Positions 17,349-25,591 of a stretch of DNA of 64,000 bases are shown in pieces. The translations under genes were made by a program, and so were the position numbers. The notes beneath the pieces were generated by a model that made no database searches, was not told the origin of the DNA, and worked only from the letters and a program-made list of their open reading frames with translations. The DNA comes from Enterococcus florum (GTDB taxonomy: Bacteria; Bacillota; Bacilli; Lactobacillales; Enterococcaceae): the NCBI RefSeq assembly GCF_004309355.1, contig NZ_BJCC01000031.1, positions 62,001 to 126,000 of the forward strand, written 5' to 3'. Numbering within the stretch: position 1 is the first letter of the stretch; each line of letters starts with the position of its first letter.

Positions 17349-18041
17349 ATGAAAAGAATACTGATTTTCACTCAAAATATTTTAAATGAAAAAGAAATCC
17401 AACAAAATATTCAGCGGCTAAATTATGAGGTCTTTGTATCAGAAAGTCTCTCTGATTTTTCTACGGCTAAGGAGATTCTTGACTATTTTTCGGTGATTAT
17501 TATGAGCGAGACCCTCTCCAATGCAACAACAGAGCAGCTGGTGCCGAAACTGATCGAGGATCATCATATTTTGATCAAGAAGGAGGGCAAGCTGGAAGAA
17601 CGTGTCGTAATTGGTCATCGCACTATTCGTACGATTGACGCCAAGATCTCTTTGGAGGAGCTGAGGGAAGTTCTGATCAGCTTTTTCCCAGTAAAAACCG
17701 TAGTGGCAGAGGAACCAAAGGCGAGAAGGGAATTTCCTTCGTTGAACCGGTTGGATATGAAAGTCTTGGCTGGCTTGGAGATGCAAAATGGGCATGCTGT
17801 TTCACGTTCTGATCTATGCGGCCTCGTATGGGGGAGCGACTATAAGATCTCCTCTAAGCTTTCTCAGCTGTCGATCATCGTGAAGCGGATCAATCAAAAA
17901 TTTGCTGCCGAAAATATTCAAGATGTTTATATCGATACAATCTGGGGTGTCGGCTATAAGCTCGTAGGAAATGTCGACGGGATTGTTGCACCGACCGCTC
18001 CGGGGACTTTTGAAAACTTAGCATTTGAAGAATTCGAATAA
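17349..18041 (+). CDS. Winged-helix regulator with degenerate receiver-like N-terminus
   Basis: This 230-residue protein ends in an OmpR/PhoB-type winged helix (residues about 135-215; SRSDLCGLVWG, then the wing WGVGYKLVG). The first 115 residues look like a receiver fold but the position of the phosphorylated Asp is not acidic (FSVIIMSETL), so phosphorylation is unlikely. It is a clear paralogue of the regulator at 54797-55531: compare NILNEKE...RLNYEVF with NILVEQK...KLNYEVF. I set the start by that alignment; the longer frame opens with TTG at 17307. The ribosome site is weak. A terminator follows directly, so it is a single-gene unit. Its targets are unknown; the paralogue in the pilus locus suggests surface-protein genes. 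Confidence 0.75.
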   Translation: MKRILIFTQNILNEKEIQQNIQRLNYEVFVSESLSDFSTAKEILDYFSVIIMSETLSNATTEQLVPKLIEDHHILIKKEGKLEERVVIGHRTIRTIDAKISLEELREVLISFFPVKTVVAEEPKARREFPSLNRLDMKVLAGLEMQNGHAVSRSDLCGLVWGSDYKISSKLSQLSIIVKRINQKFAAENIQDVYIDTIWGVGYKLVGNVDGIVAPTAPGTFENLAFEEFE

Positions 18042-18059
18042 ACCTCCGCTTGCAGTCGC

Positions 18060-18101
18060 GAGCCAGAGAAGGGCATGTTGGCCGTTTTCTGGCTCTTTTT
18101 T
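18060..18101 (+). terminator. Terminator after the winged-helix regulator
   Basis: GAGCCAGA (18060-18067) pairs with TCTGGCTC (18088-18095) and six T follow. Confidence 0.8.
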
Positions 18102-18171
18102 GCTCGTTGCTCTCTGATCAGACTTGCTATCTTTAGTGGGAATCGTCATAATAAAGAAATTACCAGTAGAA

Positions 18172-19386
18172 ATGTGGTGGGAGATGAAAAAACAACAAAG
18201 TTTGCAATTGAATCTACGCTATATTAGTTTGCAGGTGCCTTATTGGATGGGCTACTCGATCTTGGCTACTTTTGCTTCGGTGTTTCTGTTGGCAAAAGAG
18301 TTCAACAATGGTCAGATCGGACTGATTCTGTCTGCGGCCAATCTTTTGGCAACAGTCGCTCAGCCTTTCTTGGCCTCGTTTGCGGACCGCATGCAGCGTT
18401 GGACCTTGTCACAGCTTTCAGCCGCTATGGCAGCAGTGTTAGTGCTGCTCTCAACGGCGCTGCTCGTCATTTTTAACCATTACCTGCTTATTGCAGTACT
18501 CTATGTGCTTTTATACACGTGTCTCATTTTGCTGCAGCCCATGACGATTTCAATCGGAACCTTCTTCATCAGCCGGGGGTATTCCTTGAACTTTGGTGTG
18601 GCACGCGGATTGGGTTCGTTGGCGTTTGCCTTGGCTTCTGCAGGCACGGGCTTATTGATTGAACGCTTTTCTGTCAATGTTGTGCTGTATGCATTAATCG
18701 GGATCTTTGCTTTTTTCGCTGTGGCAACCCGCTTTTTAGATACTCGAAAGACAGCAGGGACTTATTCCCTGTCTGTGAATGAGGAAGAGCAGATGGAGGA
18801 GCTGGTGCTGGAGGATCCCTGCAGCCTGCCGGTGTTTGTTCGGCGCTACAAACGGTTCATGGGGTTGATCGTTGGTGTGGCTTGCCTGTTCGTGTTTCAT
18901 ACGATCGTAAACAGCTACATGTATCAAATTATGCAGCCTTTAGGTGGAACAGAGGCGAATGTCGGCTCTTCCTTGTCGATCGCCGCGTTGAGTGAGCTGC
19001 CGACAATGTTCTTGTTTACTTGGCTGATGAGCCGTTTCAAACTGAAATCGCTGATTCGGCTGGCTGCTGTTTTTTTCACGATCAAAGCAGTTCTGATCTT
19101 AGCAGCTCCGAATATTTTGTTGATCAATGTCGCGCAAACGCTGCAGATGATCGGGTTTGCTCTGCATACCACGGCGTCAGTTTATTACACGAGCAAGATC
19201 ATCCCAAAGAGAGATCTGATCAAAGGACAAACCCTGATGAGTACAGCAAATACCATCGGTGGGATCGTCGGTTCCTTTTTGGGTGGACAATTATTGAATT
19301 CCTTTTCAGTTTCTGTCATGCTGCTGGCAGGTACGCTTATCTCAGCGATCGGTACGATACTGGTCTTTTTGATGGCAGAGGAGTAA
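18172..19386 (+). CDS. MFS transporter (MFS_1-like, LacY/nucleoside-symporter-like)
   Basis: The roughly 404-residue protein has twelve hydrophobic segments with the central loop around residues 195-230, the layout of the major facilitator superfamily. The first helix motif (QVPYWMGYSILATFASVFL) and the loop LASFADR resemble the MFS_1-like branch with LacY, nucleoside symporters and phenylpropionate carriers. Substrate unknown. The start is uncertain: ATG at 18172 has no clear ribosome site, ATG at 18184 is directly abutted by GGTGGGAG, and a TTG lies at 18124. It stands alone between two terminators. Confidence 0.8.
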   Translation: MWWEMKKQQSLQLNLRYISLQVPYWMGYSILATFASVFLLAKEFNNGQIGLILSAANLLATVAQPFLASFADRMQRWTLSQLSAAMAAVLVLLSTALLVIFNHYLLIAVLYVLLYTCLILLQPMTISIGTFFISRGYSLNFGVARGLGSLAFALASAGTGLLIERFSVNVVLYALIGIFAFFAVATRFLDTRKTAGTYSLSVNEEEQMEELVLEDPCSLPVFVRRYKRFMGLIVGVACLFVFHTIVNSYMYQIMQPLGGTEANVGSSLSIAALSELPTMFLFTWLMSRFKLKSLIRLAAVFFTIKAVLILAAPNILLINVAQTLQMIGFALHTTASVYYTSKIIPKRDLIKGQTLMSTANTIGGIVGSFLGGQLLNSFSVSVMLLAGTLISAIGTILVFLMAEE

Positions 19387-19393
19387 CCAAAGA

Positions 19394-19461
19394 AACTCGC
19401 GCAATGCATCGTTTTTTCAAAGCTGGACACTTTGACAAGACGGCATTGTGCGAGTTTTTTT
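19394..19461. terminator. Terminator between convergent MFS and MGMT-like genes
   Basis: AACTCGCGCAATGC (19394-19407) pairs with GCATTGTGCGAGTT (19443-19456), with one G-U pair, followed by T on the plus strand. The long loop is unusual. The minus-strand tail is T-rich enough to serve the MGMT-like gene too. Confidence 0.75.
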
Positions 19462-19469
19462 GATCGCTT

Positions 19470-19778
19470 TTACTCGGGTTCCCATCGATGATTTTTCAAA
19501 TCGACACTGCCTATTGACGTGAAACGGACCGCTTCGGCTTTCAGCAGGTTCTTTTGTGCAGGCCAATGTTTGGCGCATTCGCCTTTGCTGTTCACAACGC
19601 GATGGCAAGGATATTTTCCGTAAAAATCAGCGCGGCTCAGTACTTTTCCAACGAGACGGGCATTTCGTTCGAAGCCAGCCAATTCAGCGATTTGTCCGTA
19701 GGTTGCTACTTTTCCTTCCGGAATCTCTTCTACGATTGAAAGGATCAAAAATACGAAATCATTTGTCAGTCTAGCCAT
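19470..19778 (-). CDS. MGMT-family alkyltransferase-like protein
   Basis: The 102-residue protein is the DNA-binding domain of the O6-methylguanine transferase family alone. The active-site PCHRV is intact, with Cys, so it is not an inactive ATL with Trp at that place. IPEGKVATYGQIA and the RLVGKVL helix are typical. Short one-domain members flip alkylated bases and may recruit excision repair or act as transferases. The ATG at 19778 has AAAGGAGCCGCC upstream; a much longer frame reaching 19934 lacks a ribosome site and a sensible extra domain. Confidence 0.85.
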   Translation of the reverse strand: MARLTNDFVFLILSIVEEIPEGKVATYGQIAELAGFERNARLVGKVLSRADFYGKYPCHRVVNSKGECAKHWPAQKNLLKAEAVRFTSIGSVDLKNHRWEPE

Positions 19779-20199
19779 GGCGGCTCCTTTCTCGTGCGTT
19801 TCTCTTCTAATCGTAACAGGAAGTAAAAAAAGTACAAGAAGCAAAAAGGCATCCGCTGCTTTTAGCAAGTGTAGGATGAAAGGAACATCGCCTGCTTTCA
19901 ATTCATTAAAGGGCAGGTTTGACACACCGTTCAAACGTAGAGCCGCTTTTTGGGCTGATTTTGATACCGTGACTTGGATAGTTGATGGTGTAACATGTGT
20001 TGTGTTAGATCAGCGGATAGAAACGGACACCCTTTTTTTAATCAAAAATGAATAGCTCAACCTAAAATAGTGGTGTTTTAACAGGTGCAACAGATTAGTC
20101 CAAGGTTTAATCATGTGAGGAGAATCATAAGCAAATCATTCGTGTACAACCGGGTTCCGCAGTAGAATGGAACTATTGATAATCAAAGGAGTGTTCAGA
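19779..20199. other. Intergenic region with no supported gene
   Basis: A plus-strand frame at 19777-20055 exists but has no ribosome site and a composition unlike a real protein. The region presumably holds the promoters of the MGMT-like gene (minus) and of the hydrolase gene (plus). I see no clear -35/-10 pair. Confidence 0.4.
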
Positions 20200-20817
20200 A
20201 TGACAAGCTATGAAAAAAGACAAGAGGACCAGCTGCTATCTCCGGAGAATACAGTATTGACGGTGATCGATTACCAACCAACTCAAATTAATTCGATCAA
20301 TTCAATGAACCGTTCAGAATTGATTCGCAACACGGAGATTGTTATCGAATTAGCGAAGCTCTACAATATCCCGATCGTGCTTTCCACTGTCAATGTTGAA
20401 AAAGGTTGGAACGAGGATACGATTCCCGTGTTAAGAAAGGCCGTCGGAGAGGACGCCCCTTCCTATGACCGCAGCTCGATCAACGCTTGGGAAGACAAGG
20501 AGTACAACGAAGCAATCAAAGCGACCGGGAGGAAAAAGATGTTGATCATGGCTTTGTGGACAGAAGCTTGTTTGACCTTTCCAACTTTGGATGCGTTAAA
20601 AGAAGGCTTTGAAGTTTATCCGATCGTGGATGCAGTTGGCGGGACTTCTTCGATGGCTCACGAAACAGCTTTACGCAGAGTAGAACAGGCTGGCGCACAG
20701 CTGACTTCGATTGCCCAATTGGCTTGTGAGCTGCAGCGTGACTGGAACCGTGAAGGCACGGTAGATGGCTTCGATGAGTTGATGACGAAGTTTGGTGCAT
20801 TCTCAAATTTGAGATAA
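20200..20817 (+). CDS. Isochorismatase-family hydrolase
   Basis: This 205-residue cysteine hydrolase carries the family triad pattern: Asp24 in VIDYQ, a Lys after the middle strand (KAVGE region), and Cys124 in WTEACLTF. The tail and length match YcaC-like enzymes of unknown substrate rather than true isochorismatase or nicotinamidase. The start follows AAAGGAGTGTTCAGA; the longer frame from 20167 is less likely. It is monogenic. Many enzymes of this group are annotated by fold only, so the reaction remains open. Confidence 0.85.
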   Translation: MTSYEKRQEDQLLSPENTVLTVIDYQPTQINSINSMNRSELIRNTEIVIELAKLYNIPIVLSTVNVEKGWNEDTIPVLRKAVGEDAPSYDRSSINAWEDKEYNEAIKATGRKKMLIMALWTEACLTFPTLDALKEGFEVYPIVDAVGGTSSMAHETALRRVEQAGAQLTSIAQLACELQRDWNREGTVDGFDELMTKFGAFSNLR

Positions 20818-20832
20818 CTGATTGCGAGCAAG

Positions 20833-20861
20833 TTGACAACCTCCTAGGCGATTGGTATAGT
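20833..20861 (+). promoter_or_regulatory. Strong sigma-A promoter
   Basis: TTGACA (20833-20838) and TATAGT (20856-20861) are separated by exactly 17 bases. Transcription would start near 20868, about 240 bases before the MutS2-like gene. Confidence 0.8.
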
Positions 20862-20867
20862 GGAACC

Positions 20868-21044
20868 ATAAATAAATCAATCACCTAGATGAACGGAGTT
20901 TTTGTGTGAGTGTAGCAGGTATCTAACCCATAAGTTGAATAAATCAATGAACCCTTAGAGGTTTATTTGATGCGCTTATAAGTGATATCTGTCGAATAAT
21001 AGCAAATGGACGCTAAGACGATAGGAGAACTGTCGTCTTTTTTT
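20868..21044 (+). ncRNA. Candidate structured RNA or leader upstream of the MutS2-like gene
   Basis: A near-consensus promoter is followed by about 177 bases without a reading frame and then an intrinsic terminator. The body can form nested stems: CAGGTATC with GATATCTG, inside it ATAAG with CTTAT, inside that ATCAA...AACC with GGTT...TTGAT. TCACCTAGA at 20881 is also complementary to TCTAGGTGA at 21051, beyond the terminator. The layout fits a riboswitch-like leader or a free small RNA. It matches no class I can name; I looked for purine, T-box, SAM-III, preQ1, THF, fluoride and 6S features. Confidence 0.5.
21015..21044 (+). terminator. Terminator of the candidate RNA
   Basis: AAGACGA (21015-21021) pairs with TCGTCTT (21033-21039), with an 11-base loop, and runs into seven T. 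Confidence 0.8.
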
Positions 21045-21107
21045 GTATACTCTAGGTGAGGGATTTATACCAAGGCAGGTATCTCTTTTCAGAAAGGAAA
21101 GAGAACA

Positions 21108-23006
21108 ATGAACAACGAAACATTCAAACACTTACAATTTGAACGAGTGATCAATGAAATTCAAGCACGTGCGATCGGAGAATACAGCAAACAGCGAATC
21201 GCCGAGATGGTACCACAAACCAATTTGCAGGCAGTCAGAACCTGGCAAAAAGAGACCAAAGAGGCTCGACTGATCATTGACAGCAGTCAGCATGTTCCCT
21301 TTATGGGCTTGATTCGAATCAATACCCTGATCAAGCAAGTCGAAAAAGGCATGATCTTGTTGCCTCACGATCTAATCGAAGCTGCTGATTTCATACGGAG
21401 CAGCCGCAGAATCACGGGCTTTTTTGAGAAAAATCAATACCAGACGCCTCTGCTGTATTCCTACAGCAAGACGCTGCCGAGTTTATTGGAGATCGAAGAA
21501 GCGATTTATCAAAAAATCCAAAACAGTAAGGTTGCGGATGATGCGTCGCGCAGCTTGCGCAAGATTCGCAAGCAGCTTCAGGAGACCGAAAAGGAGATCC
21601 AAGATAGGCTGATGAAATTCTTGCGCCACCCCGGCAACAAGGAAATGATTCAAGATGCATTGGTGGTTCAAAAAGGCGATCATTATACGATCCCGATCAA
21701 AGCCAGCTATAAAAATCGAGTGGCAGGTACCGTGATTGAACAATCCGGCAAGGGACAGACAGTCTTTATCGAACCTGCGAGTGTCGATAAGCTCAATGAA
21801 AAGCACGCGCTGCTAAAGGCAGAAGAGATCGCTGAAGAATACCAGATCTTGGCTGAACTTACGGGTCTATTGGCTGAACGGGAAACCGAGATTCAGTTTG
21901 CACTGGAAACGATCACTGCGTTCGACGTAATTTTTGCCAAAGCGAAATTCAGCCGGGAGCTGAACGGGATCACGCCAGAGGTCAACAAATCAGAGATCAT
22001 CCAGATCAAGCAAGGCCGGCATCCTTTCTTACCTTCTGATGCGATTCCTTTGGACTTTTCGATCGGAAAGGATTATCGCGGACTGGTTATTACAGGTGCA
22101 AATGCCGGTGGCAAGACGGTCGTGTTAAAAACGGTCGGGTTATTGACACTGATGACGATGATCGGAGTGCAGATTCCGGCCAAGGCAGGGACCGAGATCG
22201 CAGTCTTAGATGATTTGTTTGTCGATATTGGCGATCAGCAAAACATGGACAATGCCCTCAGTACTTTTTCAGGCCATATGCACAATATTGCAGGTATTTT
22301 GAAAAAGGTGAAACGAAACAGCTTAGTGCTGCTAGACGAGATTGGTAGCGGAACAGAGCCGAATGAAGGAGCTGCATTGGCAATCGCCATCATGGAGAGA
22401 CTGTATCAAAAAGGGGCTCTAACCGTTGCAACGACGCATTATGGTGAGATCAAACGCTTTGCCGAGGAACATCAGGATTTCGTTCCTGCAGCCATGGCAT
22501 TTGACCGCGAAACGTTGACACCTAAGTATTTGCTGCAGGTCGGCAAGGTCGGAGACAGTCAGGCACTTTGGATCGCAAAAAAAATGAAGATGACCCCAGA
22601 GCTGATCGAGCAAGCTCAAAAATACATGGACCATAAAGAGTATCACACGGAGAAAAAGGTATTTCCAGCGGTCGGACAGCCAACGACCAGCCAAAAGAAA
22701 GTCGATCAGCTTTACCAAAAAGGCGACCGCGTCTTACTGACAGAGTCACAGGAGACAGCACTGATTCATGAGGACACTGGAGAATCCATGGTCGAAGTTT
22801 TTTTGAATCAAGAAATGATCAAGGTTCAAAGACAGCGAGTTCAGCTCGTCATGTCTGCCCAAGAGCTTTACCCGCAGGACTATGACTTAGATAGTTTGTT
22901 TAGTGACTTTCATACCAGAAAACGTGAGAAGGATTTGGCTCGCGGGTCGAAAAAAGCCCAAAAACAATTAGACAAAGAGATGCGGGCTAGGCGGCAGCAA
23001 TCATGA
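21108..23006 (+). CDS. MutS2-like ATPase lacking the Smr domain
   Basis: The 632-residue protein has the MutS2 core: helical clamp and lever regions in residues 1-290 with EQSGKGQTVFIEPA, Walker A GANAGGKT near residue 331, and Walker B LVLLDEIGSGTEPNEGAAL near 407. Full MutS2 is about 780 residues and ends in a Smr nuclease domain; here the chain stops after a short basic tail, so nuclease activity is not expected. MutS2 rescues collided ribosomes or suppresses recombination; this short paralogue may keep only the ATPase part. AGAAAGGAAAGAGAACA gives the ribosome site. The structured RNA candidate lies just upstream. Confidence 0.85.
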   Translation: MNNETFKHLQFERVINEIQARAIGEYSKQRIAEMVPQTNLQAVRTWQKETKEARLIIDSSQHVPFMGLIRINTLIKQVEKGMILLPHDLIEAADFIRSSRRITGFFEKNQYQTPLLYSYSKTLPSLLEIEEAIYQKIQNSKVADDASRSLRKIRKQLQETEKEIQDRLMKFLRHPGNKEMIQDALVVQKGDHYTIPIKASYKNRVAGTVIEQSGKGQTVFIEPASVDKLNEKHALLKAEEIAEEYQILAELTGLLAERETEIQFALETITAFDVIFAKAKFSRELNGITPEVNKSEIIQIKQGRHPFLPSDAIPLDFSIGKDYRGLVITGANAGGKTVVLKTVGLLTLMTMIGVQIPAKAGTEIAVLDDLFVDIGDQQNMDNALSTFSGHMHNIAGILKKVKRNSLVLLDEIGSGTEPNEGAALAIAIMERLYQKGALTVATTHYGEIKRFAEEHQDFVPAAMAFDRETLTPKYLLQVGKVGDSQALWIAKKMKMTPELIEQAQKYMDHKEYHTEKKVFPAVGQPTTSQKKVDQLYQKGDRVLLTESQETALIHEDTGESMVEVFLNQEMIKVQRQRVQLVMSAQELYPQDYDLDSLFSDFHTRKREKDLARGSKKAQKQLDKEMRARRQQS

Positions 23007-23070
23007 TGATCCGTCGAACAATTACGCAGAAGGGAAAGCTATTTTCTGCATCCATTTAATGAATAAAGCT

Positions 23071-23105
23071 AAAATCACGTTGACGGATGTTGACGTGATT
23101 TTTTT
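23071..23105 (+). terminator. Terminator after the MutS2-like gene
   Basis: AAATCACGT and ACGTGATTT form a stem with a 12-base loop, followed by T residues. Confidence 0.8.
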
Positions 23106-23128
23106 GTTCAAATTGCTTCAAAAAAGTG

Positions 23129-23166
23129 TTTACAATAGAATAGATTTTTGTTTATAATGATTTTAA
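23129..23166 (+). promoter_or_regulatory. ahpC promoter with overlapping PerR-like box
   Basis: TTTACA (23129-23134) and TATAAT (23153-23158) have an 18-base spacer. TTATAATGATTTTAA (23152-23166) differs from the PerR consensus TTATAATNATTATAA at one place and covers the -10, a good position for peroxide-relieved repression. Confidence 0.65.
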
Positions 23167-23260
23167 AGTGACAAACATTTTCTTGTTGCGTTTATGCGTA
23201 TTAAGTAAAATTGTTTTCAATTAAGAGAAGTAATTCTCATTAAAACACAGGAGGTATATT

Positions 23261-23824
23261 ATGTCATTGATCGGAAAACAGGTAGAAGAATTTCAGGCAC
23301 AAGCGTATCATCAAGGGAAATTTGTAGAGGTCTCTAACGAAAGTTTTTCTGGCAAATGGACAGTCGTTTGTTTTTATCCAGCTGATTTTACGTTTGTTTG
23401 TCCAACTGAATTAGAGGACTTGCAGGAGCAATATGCGAAACTAAAGGAATTAGGAGTGGACGTTTATTCTTGTTCGACCGACACGCACTTTACCCACAAG
23501 GCATGGCACGATACTTCAGATGCGATCGGCAAGATCGAATATACGATGATTGGCGACCCTTCCCATCACATTTCGCGGATTTTTGACGTCTTAGATGAGG
23601 AATCAGGGTTGGCACAGCGTGGGACATTCATTATCGATCCAGATGGTATCGTACAAGCAATGGAGGTCAATGCAGACGGGATCGGCCGGGACGCAAGTAT
23701 TTTAGTCGATAAAATTCGGGCAGCCCAATATGTTCGGACTCATCCAGGCGAAGTGTGTCCGGCAAAATGGAAAGAAGACGGCGAAACATTAAAACCAAGC
23801 TTTGACTTAGTCGGCAAGATTTAA
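23261..23824 (+). CDS. ahpC: Alkyl hydroperoxide reductase C (peroxiredoxin)
   Basis: The 187-residue typical 2-Cys peroxiredoxin reduces hydrogen peroxide and organic peroxides. The peroxidatic Cys47 is in FTFVCPTE and the resolving Cys166 in GEVCPAKW; the length is that of bacterial AhpC. CAGGAGGTATATT is the ribosome site. AhpF follows after 10 bases and is the electron donor. The promoter carries a PerR-like box. Confidence 0.97.
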   Translation: MSLIGKQVEEFQAQAYHQGKFVEVSNESFSGKWTVVCFYPADFTFVCPTELEDLQEQYAKLKELGVDVYSCSTDTHFTHKAWHDTSDAIGKIEYTMIGDPSHHISRIFDVLDEESGLAQRGTFIIDPDGIVQAMEVNADGIGRDASILVDKIRAAQYVRTHPGEVCPAKWKEDGETLKPSFDLVGKI

Positions 23825-23834
23825 GGGGATCGCG

Positions 23835-25379
23835 ATGTTAGATAACGAAACAAAAGCACAGCTGAACCAGTATTTAGAATTACTGGAATCAGACATTACC
23901 TTTTCTGCCAGTCTGGCTGAAAACGAGGACTCACAAAAGGTTCGTGAATTTTTGACAGAGATTGCAGAGATGTCGCCGAGAATCACTGTGGAAGAGACAG
24001 TCTTGAACAGAACCCCCAGCTTTGAGATCAATCAAGCAGGAGCAGAAAAGAGCGGTGTCGCTTTTGCGGGTCTGCCAATGGGACATGAGTTTACATCCTT
24101 CATTTTAGCCTTGCTGCAGGTCAGCGGTCGTGCGCCTAAGGTGGATGAAACGATCCTCAATCAAGTGAAAACCATCAATGAACCCTTGGCATTTGAAACG
24201 TATGTCAGCTTGACCTGCCACAACTGTCCAGACGTGGTTCAGGCGTTGAATATTTTTGCGATCGTCAATCCTAAGATCTCGCACACCATGATCGAAGGCG
24301 GAATGTTCCAGCAGGAGGTCGACGCCAAAGAAGTCATGGCAGTGCCGACAGTCTTTTTGAATGGCGAAGAATTTGGCAGCGGTCGAATGACGATCGAGCA
24401 GCTGGCGGAAAAGCTAGCCGGGCCAATGAAGCCTGAGGCGTTTGCGGATAAGGAAGTTTTTGATGTGCTGGTAGTCGGCGGAGGGCCTGCTGGTGCAAGT
24501 GCTGCGATTTATGCGGCACGAAAAGGCATCAAGATCGGCATGGTCGTGGAAACATTTGGCGGTCAGGTGCTGGAAACACTAGGGATCGAAAACGTCATTG
24601 GCACACCGTATGTCGAAGGACCGCAGCTGATGCGTCAGGTGGAAGAGCATGTGAACCAATACGGAGTCGATGTGATGAAGGGCCAGCGCGCCAAAGCAAT
24701 CCGCAAATCTGATTGGGTGGAAGTCGATTTAGAGAATGGTGCCCAGCTCAAAGCGAAAACAGCGATTTTAGCAACAGGTGCCCGCTGGCGGGCGATCAAT
24801 GTCCCTGGTGAAAAAGAGTTTAAAAATAAAGGAATCGCCTACTGTCCGCATTGCGATGGTCCATTGTTCAAGGGCAAAGAGGTCGTGGTGATCGGCGGTG
24901 GAAATTCGGGGATCGAAGCCGCAATCGATCTGGCAGGATTGTCAAAACACATCTATGTTTTGGAATTCTTGCCTGAGCTGAAGGCGGACAAGGTATTGCA
25001 GGATAAATTGGCGGAATTACCGAATGTGACGGTAATCACCAATGCTGCGACAAAAGAGATCACTGGATCGACACATGTTGAGGCATTAACTTACGTTGAC
25101 CGTCTAACCAACCAAGAGCATACCTTAAATGTAGAAGGTGTCTTTATCTTGATTGGGCTGATGCCCAATACAGAATGGCTGCAAGACTCGGTAGCCTTGT
25201 CTGAAAGAGGTGAGATTCTCGTGGATAAGCAGGGAGCAACCAATGTTGAGGGGATCTTTGCTGCAGGAGACTGTACCGATAGTGCGTACAAACAAATCAT
25301 TATTTCGATGGGGTCAGGAGCAACGGCTGCATTGGGCGCTTTTGACTATTCCATCCGAAACAGTTTTCCAGAACAATAG
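23835..25379 (+). CDS. ahpF: Alkyl hydroperoxide reductase F
   Basis: The 514-residue flavoprotein passes electrons from NADH to AhpC. The N-terminal double thioredoxin-like domain has CHNC (near residue 129), the FAD motif VVGGGPAGASAAIYAAR starts near 212, the redox-active CPHC lies near 337, and the NADH motif VVIGGGNSGIEAA near 353. Length and order match AhpF of Bacillus and E. coli. It is cotranscribed with ahpC, ten bases downstream. Confidence 0.97.
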   Translation: MLDNETKAQLNQYLELLESDITFSASLAENEDSQKVREFLTEIAEMSPRITVEETVLNRTPSFEINQAGAEKSGVAFAGLPMGHEFTSFILALLQVSGRAPKVDETILNQVKTINEPLAFETYVSLTCHNCPDVVQALNIFAIVNPKISHTMIEGGMFQQEVDAKEVMAVPTVFLNGEEFGSGRMTIEQLAEKLAGPMKPEAFADKEVFDVLVVGGGPAGASAAIYAARKGIKIGMVVETFGGQVLETLGIENVIGTPYVEGPQLMRQVEEHVNQYGVDVMKGQRAKAIRKSDWVEVDLENGAQLKAKTAILATGARWRAINVPGEKEFKNKGIAYCPHCDGPLFKGKEVVVIGGGNSGIEAAIDLAGLSKHIYVLEFLPELKADKVLQDKLAELPNVTVITNAATKEITGSTHVEALTYVDRLTNQEHTLNVEGVFILIGLMPNTEWLQDSVALSERGEILVDKQGATNVEGIFAAGDCTDSAYKQIIISMGSGATAALGAFDYSIRNSFPEQ

Positions 25380-25464
25380 AGAAAATGTGACAGAAGCAGA
25401 AACTAGCTTTGTCTGTTTTGGACACCACTCAACTCGCTTTAGTCACATTACATCTGAGCATTCT

Positions 25465-25501
25465 AGGATCTTTGACCTGTTTAGGTTGAAGGTCCTTTTT
25501 C
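25465..25501 (+). terminator. Terminator after ahpCF
   Basis: A 14-bp stem with several G-U pairs (AGGATCTTTGACCT with AGGTTGAAGGTCCT) and a GTTT loop is followed by five T. A second outer pairing, AATGTGAC with GTCACATT, lies just upstream. Confidence 0.7.
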
Positions 25502-25591
25502 TGGCTTTTCTTGCCTTTTGCGAAAATTTTAGCAGGCAATTTTTGGATCTTGTGCTACACTTTTTATAAAAAAGGGAAAAGGGAGTTTAGT

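Noticed and set aside
19777-20055. Plus-strand 92-codon frame
   Set aside because: No ribosome site; begins opposite the MGMT-like start codon; sequence has no recognisable feature.
20868-21044. T-box, purine, SAM-III, THF, preQ1, fluoride riboswitch or 6S RNA
   Set aside because: The signature bases of these classes are absent, and the two ends of the RNA do not pair as in 6S RNA, so I kept it as an unassigned structured RNA.
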